This document shows positions 1 to 7,272 of a DNA stretch of 64,000 bases, in pieces (positions within the stretch are counted from its first letter, which is position 1; every line of letters starts with the position of its first letter). The stretch lies in assembly GCF_002234615.1 (NCBI RefSeq), contig NZ_NMQW01000019.1:1-64000 (forward strand), given 5' to 3'. This DNA comes from Paenibacillus rigui. Its GTDB lineage: Bacteria > Bacillota > Bacilli > Paenibacillales > NBRC-103111. The notes under the pieces are model-generated. The model searched no databases. It was not told where the DNA came from and saw only the letters and a program-made list of their open reading frames with translations. Both the position numbers and the translations under genes were made by a program.

Positions 1-41
1 AGATGGGTATAAGAGCCAGGCTCTTGAGTTTTGAATGACAT
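1..41 (-). CDS. 5' end of an unidentified gene, cut by the window edge
   Basis: Only the first 13 codons are inside the window; they read MSFKTQEPGSYTH. The ATG at 41-39 is preceded by a strong AGGAGGG ribosome site at 47-53 with a 5-nt spacer, and by a good promoter (99-127), so the start is convincing although the product cannot be named. Three copies of the operator that also precedes the neighbouring tetR gene lie over and beside this promoter. I infer that this is the main target gene of that repressor. Confidence 0.6.
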   Translation of the reverse strand, partial: MSFKTQEPGSYTH

Positions 42-78
42 AGTAACCCTCCTAGGTTTGATGAGACATGGATCACGG

Positions 79-140
79 TATAGCACTGCTATACAAGTAT
101 TATAGCACCGCTATACAAAATTGTCTATATCGGTGCTATA
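79..140 (-). promoter_or_regulatory. Promoter with three TetR-type operator copies
   Basis: Three related 15-bp palindromes lie here. TATAGCACTGCTATA (79-93) is perfect around its centre, TATAGCACCGCTATA (101-115) has one mismatch, and TATATCGGTGCTATA (126-140) keeps one good half. Read on the minus strand there is a promoter TAGACA-17 bp-TATAAT (127-122 and 104-99) whose -10 overlaps the middle operator. The same palindrome overlaps the -10 of tetR at 903-917. Repression by the adjacent TetR protein is the simplest reading. Confidence 0.75.
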
Positions 141-210
141 CATTTTCTAAAGTGCTGTCCTGCGGTCTGACACAAATCCAAGAGAACTAATGCTCGTATC
201 CTCCAAACAT

Positions 211-261
211 AAAAAAGATCGCCATCCTCTGGAGGCCCAGGTTGGATAGGCGATCTTTTTT
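211..261. terminator. Bidirectional rho-independent terminator
   Basis: AAAAAAGATCGCC (211-223) pairs with GGCGATCTTTTTT (249-261), and the stem continues inward with ATCCT/GGAT. Either strand yields a hairpin followed by a U-run. It lies downstream of the minus-strand tetR gene, which it probably terminates. Confidence 0.8.
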
Positions 262-318
262 ACGCATCTTCTAAATTGGGGCTTTGCCTGGAGTTTCCAG
301 GCTCTGTCATCGAATTCC

Positions 319-894
319 TCATTTTGAATCGGCGTCCGGCCTTTGGATCAAAATGATCTGCATTACGCTTTCCCGAATGAGATCAATGACATCGGGTTGG
401 GGTGGGCGTGCCTTACGAATCTGGGCCGTCACATACAGCCAAGAGGCCGTATTGGCGGAAGCCCAGACCAGATCTGCCGCAGCCTGGGCTGACACAGCCA
501 GTTTGCCTTCGGCGGCGACTTTCTGAACATTTTGCACGAGTGCTTGGTACGAATGATCTGCCGCCTCAATATGGGCGCCCTCTAGCAACCGCCCCATCAT
601 CGCCGCATAAATCCGAGGACGGGCTGCCGCGAAGCGGACATAGTCATCCCATCCTTGACGAAGAGCCATCTCTGGAATGGTGGACTCCACTGCGGCAATC
701 TTGCTTTCAAATAACTGTTTGAACGCTTCCACTATAGCTGCACTCAGGAGTCCATCGGCATTACCGAAATGGTGGTAGAGTGTAGGAGCCGTAACCTGCG
801 CGATCGCAGTTACGGCTCGCGTCGAGAATTGGGCTCCGCCCTCCTCTTCGAGTACCTTAAGAGCAGCTGCCAATATTTTATCATATGTGTTCAT
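319..894 (-). CDS. TetR/AcrR family transcriptional repressor
   Basis: A 191-residue protein with the TetR plan. The N-terminal helix-turn-helix covers about residues 5-50 (ILAAALKVLEEEGG, then TAPTLYHHFGNADGLL, the recognition helix). A divergent all-helical ligand domain follows, so the inducer cannot be read from sequence. A palindromic operator (903-917) overlaps the gene's own -10, implying autorepression, and three more copies precede the gene at the left edge. The -10 ends 6 bp before the ATG and no Shine-Dalgarno sequence is visible, so the mRNA may be leaderless. A bidirectional terminator follows at 211-261. Confidence 0.9.
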   Translation of the reverse strand: MNTYDKILAAALKVLEEEGGAQFSTRAVTAIAQVTAPTLYHHFGNADGLLSAAIVEAFKQLFESKIAAVESTIPEMALRQGWDDYVRFAAARPRIYAAMMGRLLEGAHIEAADHSYQALVQNVQKVAAEGKLAVSAQAAADLVWASANTASWLYVTAQIRKARPPQPDVIDLIRESVMQIILIQRPDADSK

Positions 895-900
895 ACGTCC

Positions 901-929
901 ATTATAGCAGTGCTATATGCGTATGTCCA
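901..929 (-). promoter_or_regulatory. tetR promoter with overlapping operator
   Basis: Minus strand: -35 TGGACA (929-924), 17-bp spacer, -10 TATAAT (906-901). The perfect palindrome TATAGCAGTGCTATA (903-917) covers the -10, so repressor bound here would block RNA polymerase. The predicted transcription start falls at or next to the A of the tetR ATG at 894. Confidence 0.7.
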
Positions 930-977
930 TAACGAAGGTTTTACGCCTGTGACCATAATCCCTGTATTGGTGACCAG

Positions 978-1209
978 ATGTTCTTCGCCCAGGTCGTGTT
1001 GCGCTGGCTTGTTCAGCGTGAAGTCGTTGTCATTCCAAAATCGGTAAAAAAAGAGCGGATCGTCGAAAACTTCGACATTTTCGACTTTGAGTTGAGCTGG
1101 GACGATATCGAACAAATTCCCGCGCTCGATACGCGGGAAAGCCTTTTCTTATCCTACCACGACCCGAAATTTCGCCAAGATGCTGGGCACCTTGAGAGTC
1201 GATCTGTAA
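978..1209 (+). pseudogene. C-terminal remnant of an aldo/keto reductase
   Basis: From about 980 the plus strand encodes the typical aldo-keto reductase C-terminus: [20 protein letters not shown] (the strand and loop that bind the NADPH 2'-phosphate), then [17 protein letters not shown] and ALDTRESLF. Upstream sequence shows no barrel, so the first roughly 190 residues are missing. Near position 1170 the frame breaks: shifting by one base restores a family-like ending [12 protein letters not shown] with a stop at 1207-1209. The gene is both truncated and frameshifted and should be inactive. Confidence 0.8.
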
Positions 1210-1257
1210 GCCTTGAACGAACCATAAACACATCATCCGTTTATCCTCATCTATTTA

Positions 1258-1295
1258 AGAAAGGACAGGGCGGGCACCTCTGTCCTTTCTTTACT
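1258..1295 (+). terminator. Rho-independent terminator
   Basis: AGAAAGGACAG (1258-1268) pairs with CTGTCCTTTCT (1280-1290), followed by TTAC. It sits after the aldo-keto reductase remnant on the plus strand. The A-rich left flank could also let it serve the minus-strand VOC gene that ends at 1331. Confidence 0.6.
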
Positions 1296-1330
1296 TGAAT
1301 AGCAAATTTTAACCGCTAATCCCAAACTCA

Positions 1331-1726
1331 TTACAACACCTGCGCAATCTCCCACAAGTGCCCGTCCGGATCGGCAAAACAAGCCGTCCTCCGCCCCCAG
1401 GGGCGCGTTGTCGGTCCATTCAATAACTTAACGCCTCGCACTTCCAGTTCATCGCATACCCGGTCAATGTCTGACACTTGAATCGTGAACTGAAACCGCG
1501 CGCCATCTCCTCCGCGACCAACCTGCGCCGGCTTAATCAACTCGTGGGCATTGGATTGATTTAACAGATTGATGCTTGTATTGCCATAATCGAACACCGT
1601 GCAGCTTTCATCTTCATATATAATCTCAAGTTTGAACGTCTCTTGGTAGAATGCCTTCGACCTATGCAAATCTTCCACAAACAATGTGATTTCGGTAATT
1701 TTGTTCACCCAGTCAGTTGTCGCCAT
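1331..1726 (-). CDS. VOC-superfamily (glyoxalase/bleomycin-resistance-like) protein
   Basis: A 131-residue protein with the paired beta-alpha-beta-beta-beta modules of the vicinal oxygen chelate fold. Recognisable are ITLFVEDLHRSKAFYQETF at the start and ACFADPDGHLWEIAQ at the end; the late glutamate in HLWE is a usual metal ligand. Members include glyoxalase I, antibiotic-sequestering proteins and dioxygenases, and the substrate cannot be assigned here. The start is the ATG with GAGGG 4 nt upstream. It precedes no obvious partner; the SnoaL-like and DinB genes upstream on the same strand may be co-transcribed. Confidence 0.85.
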   Translation of the reverse strand: MATTDWVNKITEITLFVEDLHRSKAFYQETFKLEIIYEDESCTVFDYGNTSINLLNQSNAHELIKPAQVGRGGDGARFQFTIQVSDIDRVCDELEVRGVKLLNGPTTRPWGRRTACFADPDGHLWEIAQVL

Positions 1727-1940
1727 TCGCCCTCGACCCCATTTTCAATTTTTTACAATCATATTTTGATAATATGAATTGCCCGTACCGTTGTCAAACC
1801 TAAAAGGAGCCTGTGCTCGTCGCATACGAGCCTGCGCCTATTGCGGTTGAACGCTATGATACACGCCGCTAGCAGAAAGAGGCGACCGTACGAACACGGC
1901 AGCCTCGTGGCAAAGCTATTGTATTTTTTCGAGAATGAAA

Positions 1941-2339
1941 TCAATCCTCTCTAAAAGAGGCCTCCAAGGCACCCGTATCTTCAAAGCCCCGAAAATACTT
2001 TATTTTACCGTCTTCCACCTCGCAAACCACCGCCCAGTAACTTTCGAAAATTTTACCGGTAGGCCGAATCCGATGTTTAAAGCTTCCCCAAGCCAAAGCA
2101 GTGGTTTCATCAGCGAGGATCTTATGGATCACAAATTCCTGGGTATCGAGATCTTTCTGGAACTTAGACAATAACGTCCTTACGCCCTCTATCCCATAAT
2201 AGGTTCCATAAAAGTAATGTCTGTCGGCCTCCTTCTCGAATGCCGCGATAAACTTAGCATCCTGGTGCACATAATCAAGAGCTTTATCTATATCCGCTAA
2301 GCTTTGAAAATACTGCTGCAAAACTTGATCAGGTTTCAT
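1941..2339 (-). CDS. SnoaL/NTF2-like protein
   Basis: A 132-residue single-domain protein with the NTF2-like cone: an N-terminal helix pair (VLQQYFQSLADIDKALDYVHQDA), then strands ending in YWAVVCEVEDGKIKYFRGFEDT, the characteristic final sheet and D-G-K-I-x-Y turn of SnoaL-type proteins. This fold is used for ketosteroid isomerase-like enzymes and small-molecule binding, and function cannot be fixed from sequence. The start has a good AAGGAGG site. It lies 74 bp after the DinB gene on the same strand and could be in its transcript. Confidence 0.75.
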   Translation of the reverse strand: MKPDQVLQQYFQSLADIDKALDYVHQDAKFIAAFEKEADRHYFYGTYYGIEGVRTLLSKFQKDLDTQEFVIHKILADETTALAWGSFKHRIRPTGKIFESYWAVVCEVEDGKIKYFRGFEDTGALEASFRED

Positions 2340-2413
2340 ATCGCATCGGCCTCCTTTTTTAGAAATGTAACATGGGTCGGCAGCTTCACGTCGTATTCGT
2401 CAATGCCTAAAAC

Positions 2414-2878
2414 TTATTGTATGGCTTTAAGCTGGCTCGAAATGATCCCCAGGTGTATGGCCTCGTGCATTAGCGCGAAATTGAACAACTCCCCGGAGCT
2501 CAAGAATTGGAACGGGCCCATAATAAACGGCGATTGCAGATTCATGTCCAGCATTTCGGGCGTCAGCTCGGAGAGGCGGGATAGCTGCGCCATTAACATT
2601 TCGGTCAGCTCTTCCTTCGAAGGCGGAACAACCGTCCACTCCGCAGGTTTCGTTCCGGAACCAAACAGCGCTTCATATTGAGATGGAATTGCACTAGGAA
2701 ATCCGAAGGATAAAGTCAAGTATTTATCCATCCAATTCACCATATGACCCACATTCCAACGAATCGTGTTATTGAAGCCTTTCGATTCAATATCGAATTG
2801 ATCCTCCGAAATGCCCTGAAGCTGCCCGATCACGATTTGACGCAAAACTTTTCCAGTAGTGATAATCGAATTGGCCAT
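2414..2878 (-). CDS. DinB-family protein
   Basis: A 154-residue four-helix-bundle protein of the DinB/YfiT superfamily. The metal-binding histidines expected in this family are visible at NVGHMVNW (near residue 45) and LMHEAIHLGIISSQ (near residues 137-141). Many Firmicute members are putative thiol-dependent transferases, for instance with bacillithiol, but most are uncharacterised. The start ATG has AGGAGG with 10-nt spacing. It is divergent from the LysR gene across a 200-bp gap, so LysR control is possible. Confidence 0.8.
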   Translation of the reverse strand: MANSIITTGKVLRQIVIGQLQGISEDQFDIESKGFNNTIRWNVGHMVNWMDKYLTLSFGFPSAIPSQYEALFGSGTKPAEWTVVPPSKEELTEMLMAQLSRLSELTPEMLDMNLQSPFIMGPFQFLSSGELFNFALMHEAIHLGIISSQLKAIQ

Positions 2879-3011
2879 GATTATAACGCCTCCTAATGAA
2901 ATGGTTGTAAGTGTTTCGCTTTCATATCCAAAGTGTACCTTTCTCCTACCAAAGCAACAATCACGAGAATCCGATGCAAATGATCGGTTTTAGTAATGAT
3001 TGAATAAGGGG

Positions 3012-3040
3012 TTGGGATAAATTGGATTTCCCTTTATAAT
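3012..3040 (+). promoter_or_regulatory. Sigma-A type promoter of the lysR gene
   Basis: TTGGGA (3012-3017), 17-bp spacer, TATAAT (3035-3040), 38 bp before the lysR ATG. The consensus -10 and ideal spacing make this one of the better promoters in the window. Confidence 0.65.
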
Positions 3041-3078
3041 GATGAGCGGAGATCGTTTATTCAAAGGGGGAGTGGAGC

Positions 3079-3990
3079 ATGGAATTTAGACAGCTTGAGT
3101 ATTTTGCCGCCATCTGTAAGGAGATGCATTTCTCTAGGGCCGCCGAGAACCTATGCACGACACAGTCGAATCTGAGTCAGCAGATCAAGTTTTTGGAAAA
3201 CGAGCTCGGGATGCCTCTGTTCGATCGCATTGGCAAACGGATCGCGTTAACGGATGCGGGTAAGATTTTGCTGGAACAATGTCATATCATCTTCGAACGG
3301 GTCGACTATATTAAGGGAGCGATAACAGACCTGAAGCACATGGAAGGCGGCAGACTGGACATCGGGATTCTTCCTGGAGACGGAGATTTACTTTTTGATG
3401 CACTGTTGATCAATTTCCACCGCGCACATCCCAAGCTCTCCATACGCGTTACGGAAACCGTTGATGTATATCAACAAGTTGTCAACGGCACAAGGGATCT
3501 TGGAGTTACCATTGTGCCTGAGAATCCGGATGATCGCATCTCGATCATCCATTTGTTCCACGAGGAGTTTGCCTTGGCCATCCATTCCGATCACCCCTTT
3601 GCGAAGTCAAAGGCGATCCCCTTTGAACAATTACAGCAGCTAAAGATGGTCATGTTCGGTCCGGAGCATCAGATTACGAAGGTTATTGATTCTTGCTGCA
3701 AAGAAAAAGGAATTGCCCTAGACAATTCCATTGAAACCTCTACATTATCGACGCTTCTGTCCTTAGTCGAACAAGGGATAGGAGCGGCGATACTTCCGAG
3801 GCTGCTGCTTGATTACCTGAAACGTGATCATATTTCAGCCGTAACGCTGCTCCATCCTACACCAAGCCAGGATATTTGCATCCTGTACCGAACGGACAAA
3901 TTTATGGGGCAAGCTGCAAAAACCTTTATAAGCGAATTGCAGTCTTTCATTCGAAATGTAACGGAGCTTTCCGCTCGGTCATCGGGATAA
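3079..3990 (+). CDS. LysR-family transcriptional regulator
   Basis: A 303-residue protein of standard LysR length. The winged helix-turn-helix occupies residues 1-60 (MEFRQLEYFAAICKE, then FSRAAENLCTTQSNLSQQIK, then GMPLFDRIGKR). The C-terminal periplasmic-binding-like effector domain runs from about 90 to 290. The protein should act as a tetrameric regulator with a small-molecule co-inducer. Its start has AAGGGGGAG upstream. Candidate targets are the divergent DinB/SnoaL genes or the convergent MFS exporter, whose 3' end is only 7 bp away; neither is proven. Confidence 0.95.
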   Translation: MEFRQLEYFAAICKEMHFSRAAENLCTTQSNLSQQIKFLENELGMPLFDRIGKRIALTDAGKILLEQCHIIFERVDYIKGAITDLKHMEGGRLDIGILPGDGDLLFDALLINFHRAHPKLSIRVTETVDVYQQVVNGTRDLGVTIVPENPDDRISIIHLFHEEFALAIHSDHPFAKSKAIPFEQLQQLKMVMFGPEHQITKVIDSCCKEKGIALDNSIETSTLSTLLSLVEQGIGAAILPRLLLDYLKRDHISAVTLLHPTPSQDICILYRTDKFMGQAAKTFISELQSFIRNVTELSARSSG

Positions 3991-3997
3991 ACCTGAA

Positions 3998-5203
3998 TCA
4001 GTCTGACAAAGCATGTTCTTGCCGGATGCCTTCTTTTCCTGCCTCCTGTCTTATCCATGAAAATAATAATAATGAGGCCATGACTGCAATTGTCACCCAG
4101 GTCGTCCCGAACCACGAAATGGATGACAAGGATATCCGATCCACGGCGACGCCGCCGATTCCTGCTCCTGCTGCCATCGATAATTGCATCGTAGATTGGT
4201 TGAGCCCGAGCATGACTCCTGAATAATTCGGCTCAATCCGGATCAAATTATATTGCTGCGTAGGACCCGACGACCATGCTGCAAATGACCATAATACAAG
4301 GACGGCGGCAACGATGACCCAAGAACTCGTTAGAGCGACGGCAGCAGACAGCAGCAAAAATGCGACAATGTGCAGGAGCATCCCACCGATTAACGTGAAG
4401 GAAACTCCCCATCGATCTGTACTGTAGCCGCCGAATTTGGAACCGATCAAGCTCGCCACGCCGAACGCCAGCAAGACTCCGCTGAGCACTTCTTCATGTA
4501 AGCCTGCAACCTTGAGTAGATAAGGTGAAATGTAGGTATACGCTATAGAGTAGCCGCCAAGCCAAAAGAAAGTGATCGAGAGTCCAAGAGCCACTTTTCT
4601 GTTTTTGAGAAGAGCAAGCTGCTTAGACAAAGGTACAGGGGCATCCCCTTTTACCCGCGGGATCGTTCTATATAGAACAAAGATGGCCAGAAGACCTATT
4701 ATGGCAATGAAACCGAACACTGATTTCCAGCCGAATGCCGTAGCAATCATGCGTCCGAGAGGAACCCCGATAATTAATGATGTAGTAAATCCCATCACTA
4801 CCGTTGCAATCGAGCTGGCCTTTTTCCCTTCGGGCGCAATTTTCGCTGCTATATCCAAGGCGGTTACAACAACCATTCCTGCGCCTAAAGCCATCAACAC
4901 GCGCGCAAGCACAAAAAGCCCGAAGCCCGGCAGTACAAAAGACAACAGGTTGGCAAACACGAAAATGCCCAGCGCGCCAACGAGCAGCTTTTGCCTCTCG
5001 ATTTTTGCCGTCAAAGCCATGAATACAGGGGTGCAAATAGCATAGACAATGGAAAAAATGGTCACAAGCTGCCCGGCCGAAGTAATGGAGATCCCCAGCG
5101 TATCCGAGATTTTGTCTAAAATACCTGAAATGACATACTCGGATGTCCCGACTAAAAAACTGACGATCGCCAAAAAATAAATCTTCCAAATGCTCGACTT
5201 CAA
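3998..5203 (-). CDS. MFS efflux transporter (DHA1, AraJ-like)
   Basis: A 401-residue polytopic membrane protein with about 12 hydrophobic segments, typical of drug:H+ antiporter 1 transporters. The opening VGTSEYVISGILDKISDTLG matches the AraJ/YdhP/purine-efflux branch, and the GVPLGRMIATAFGWKSVFG segment corresponds to motif C and helix 5. A TTG start is used, with AGGAG 9 nt upstream. The promoter (5263-5292) carries an AT-rich palindrome between -35 and -10, and an ArsR regulator lies directly upstream on the same strand, so ArsR-type derepression is likely. The exported compound is unknown. Confidence 0.9.
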   Translation of the reverse strand: MKSSIWKIYFLAIVSFLVGTSEYVISGILDKISDTLGISITSAGQLVTIFSIVYAICTPVFMALTAKIERQKLLVGALGIFVFANLLSFVLPGFGLFVLARVLMALGAGMVVVTALDIAAKIAPEGKKASSIATVVMGFTTSLIIGVPLGRMIATAFGWKSVFGFIAIIGLLAIFVLYRTIPRVKGDAPVPLSKQLALLKNRKVALGLSITFFWLGGYSIAYTYISPYLLKVAGLHEEVLSGVLLAFGVASLIGSKFGGYSTDRWGVSFTLIGGMLLHIVAFLLLSAAVALTSSWVIVAAVLVLWSFAAWSSGPTQQYNLIRIEPNYSGVMLGLNQSTMQLSMAAGAGIGGVAVDRISLSSISWFGTTWVTIAVMASLLLFSWIRQEAGKEGIRQEHALSD

Positions 5204-5262
5204 ATTTCACCACTCCTAAATTTTATCACATCTATATATAATGAATTATCGATTTGTTATGC

Positions 5263-5292
5263 ATTATAAATCTAAATATTTAAATATGTCGA
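5263..5292 (-). promoter_or_regulatory. MFS promoter with internal palindrome
   Basis: Minus strand: -35 TCGACA (5292-5287), 18-bp spacer, -10 TATAAT (5268-5263). The palindrome TAAATATTTA (5273-5282) lies between the two elements, the position expected for an ArsR-type operator. Confidence 0.5.
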
Positions 5293-5348
5293 TTTATAGG
5301 CTTGAAAACAAACCGAATCCTTAGAAAAGAATTCAGCTTGTTGTTTTA

Positions 5349-5651
5349 TTACATTTCGTTATTGAAAAATGCACCGATTTCGCGTATCGCTTCCTCGTTT
5401 CTTTTGAAGTACGTATACTTACCGATTCGTTCCGACGTGATCAGACCTGCCCGCTGGAGTATCGATAAATATTGGGAAGCTGTGGACTGTGTCATCTTCA
5501 GCGTATCCGTGACTTGACCAACACATACCCCGATTTTCCTCATATCAATCCCTTCATGGGGCGTAAAATGCTTTTCAGGATCTTTCAACCAATGCAAAAT
5601 TTGCAATCTCGACTCGTTGGACAGTGCTTTAAAAACTTCAATCGGCTCCAT
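5349..5651 (-). CDS. ArsR-family winged-helix regulator
   Basis: A 100-residue protein of the ArsR/SmtB fold: FKALSNESRLQILHWLKDPEKHF, then VTDTLKMTQSTASQYLSILQRAGL (recognition helix) and the wing ERIGKYTYFKRNE. There is one cysteine (GVCVG) but no CxC metal site, so the inducer may not be a metal. The open frame extends upstream to a TTG at 5702, but no ribosome site supports it. Instead TTGACA-16 bp-TATGAT (5686-5681, 5664-5659) lies inside the extension and places transcription at the ATG at 5651, suggesting a leaderless mRNA. Palindromes flank it on both sides, and MFS exporter genes lie on each side. Confidence 0.85.
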   Translation of the reverse strand: MEPIEVFKALSNESRLQILHWLKDPEKHFTPHEGIDMRKIGVCVGQVTDTLKMTQSTASQYLSILQRAGLITSERIGKYTYFKRNEEAIREIGAFFNNEM

Positions 5652-5658
5652 ACACATT

Positions 5659-5729
5659 ATCATATCGCAAATCATCGATGTGTCAAGTCTCATGTTTACC
5701 AATTACAGGTTAAATAGAATAAATCTATT
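5659..5729 (-). promoter_or_regulatory. arsR promoter and upstream palindrome
   Basis: Minus-strand promoter TTGACA (5686-5681), 16-bp spacer, TATGAT (5664-5659). Just upstream is an inverted repeat AATAGA-N5-TCTATT (5713-5729), a plausible ArsR operator that could serve both arsR and the divergent MFS gene. Confidence 0.5.
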
Positions 5730-5756
5730 AGACAGGATGAAGAAGCCAATGGTAAA

Positions 5757-5802
5757 TTTAGGCGTATACCGCACTTATCCTATAGAATTAATGCAAATTA
5801 AT
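5757..5802 (+). promoter_or_regulatory. Weak promoter and palindrome before the second MFS gene
   Basis: TTTAGG (5757-5762), 18-bp spacer, TATAGA (5781-5786) is followed by the inverted repeat ATTAAT-N4-ATTAAT (5787-5802), placed to act as an operator just downstream of the -10. The promoter match is modest. Confidence 0.4.
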
Positions 5803-5864
5803 CACCACAATCCATGAGCGGCCGGTTATAAAGCAGGCTACTAACAAACGAAGGCGGTGACAGC

Positions 5865-7064
5865 ATGGAGCTCCACTGGAAACGCAATCTTTATGTATTA
5901 TGGCTGGGCTTGTTTTTTAACCACATGGCGTATACCCTTTCGGTACCGTTTTTCCCTATTTTTCTACAAAATGATCTGGGCATTCAGAACGGACTGGAAG
6001 CCTGGTCAGGCGTTTCCATTTCAATCAGCTTTCTGATTAGCGGCTTATGTGCACCCTTCTGGGGGTCGCTCGCCGATAAATATGGCAAGAAGCCTATGCT
6101 TATTCGCTCAGGTATAGGCTTAGCTATGGCGCACTTCGCCAATTATTTCGTTCATGATCCTTATATGTTTATTCTTGTCCGGATTTTTCAAGGCTTTATG
6201 GCAGGCTTCAGCCCTGCTTCTATCGCTTTGGTTGGCACCAATACACCGGAGAAGCATGTCGGTTATGCATTGGGCGTCATCTCGACTTCAGCTGCTGCAG
6301 GGGGCATTCTTGGACCGCTCGCCGGGGGCGTGCTGAGTCATTGGATGGGGCTGCGGGAATGCTTCGTGGCATCCGGGCTGATTACGTTAGTTTCCGCCTT
6401 CATCGTTCTGGCAGGTGTTAAAGAGGTGCACGTGCAACAGACCGGGGAACGTCCCAGTGTCCTTAAAGATCTTAAGCAAGCCTCCGTTAACCCGAGATTA
6501 ATACGGATCTATGGGCTCATCTTATTAGTCTCAACTTCGGTCATGATTCTGGAGCCGCTCCTGACAATCTATGTGGTGCAAATCGGCGGCAGTATAAACA
6601 ACGCTTCGCTCAGCTCGGGCATTGTTTTCTCAGCGGTTGGCATTGCTACGGTCATTATGGGTCCCCGCTGGGGTAAGATAGGCGGTCGAATCGGGTATGA
6701 CAAAACGCTCTTCATCGGGCTATTAGGCGGAGGCATCGGAAATCTGCTGCAGCTCGTCGTTCATCATCTTGTCGGCTTTGGCATCCTGCGGTTCAGCTAT
6801 GGGCTGTTTTTTGCTGCCGTGTATCCGGCTTTGAATGCGCTCATCATTAAATATGCGGACGCTGATTTCCGCGGCAGGGCCGTCAGCCTGAGTCAATCTG
6901 CAAGTCAGTTCGGCATCGTGGCAGGCCCGCTGCTCGGTGGTATTCTCGGCGGATGGATCGGCATTCAATTCGTCTTTCTGCTTACAGGGCTGACGCTGCT
7001 TGGAGCAGCCTGGACCTTAAAAGTCGCCGGCTTGAAGCAAGCTGACCGGACGCTAAGCGGATAG
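5865..7064 (+). CDS. MFS multidrug efflux transporter (MdtG-like)
   Basis: A 399-residue 12-TM transporter. Motif A between helices 2 and 3 is clear (GSLADKYGKKPMLIR), as is the helix-5 antiporter motif C region (SAAAGGILGPLAGGVLSHWMG). The N-terminus WLGLFFNHMAYTLSVPFFPIFL resembles the MdtG/YfmO branch of DHA1 drug exporters. It is divergent from the arsR gene; the 160-bp gap contains two palindromes. Two MFS pumps bracketing one ArsR regulator suggests a shared efflux response, which is inference from layout. Confidence 0.9.
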   Translation: MELHWKRNLYVLWLGLFFNHMAYTLSVPFFPIFLQNDLGIQNGLEAWSGVSISISFLISGLCAPFWGSLADKYGKKPMLIRSGIGLAMAHFANYFVHDPYMFILVRIFQGFMAGFSPASIALVGTNTPEKHVGYALGVISTSAAAGGILGPLAGGVLSHWMGLRECFVASGLITLVSAFIVLAGVKEVHVQQTGERPSVLKDLKQASVNPRLIRIYGLILLVSTSVMILEPLLTIYVVQIGGSINNASLSSGIVFSAVGIATVIMGPRWGKIGGRIGYDKTLFIGLLGGGIGNLLQLVVHHLVGFGILRFSYGLFFAAVYPALNALIIKYADADFRGRAVSLSQSASQFGIVAGPLLGGILGGWIGIQFVFLLTGLTLLGAAWTLKVAGLKQADRTLSG

Positions 7065-7272
7065 CCTGCTATCGTTTCTTGTTAATCCCAAGAAGGAACA
7101 TTGGTAAACCGAATCCGGCGCTGGCCTGTATGTCCCCCGTTTGCTGGGCTAGAATTCCGCGATGATCCTATAAAAGGGCAGCAGCACTGCGGAAGGTATT
7201 GCTATCGAGTGCACTCTATACTTTATCATTTTACTTGTCGGTAATGATTCCCATTATAGGAGGAATGTAATA

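Noticed and set aside
79-140. Three short repeats at the left edge considered as a CRISPR fragment
   Set aside because: The units are 15-bp palindromes with 7-10 bp gaps placed on a promoter, so they are operators, not repeat-spacer units.
1759-1944. 61-codon minus-strand frame between the VOC and SnoaL-like genes
   Set aside because: No ribosome site, no domain, and it overlaps the end of the SnoaL-like gene.
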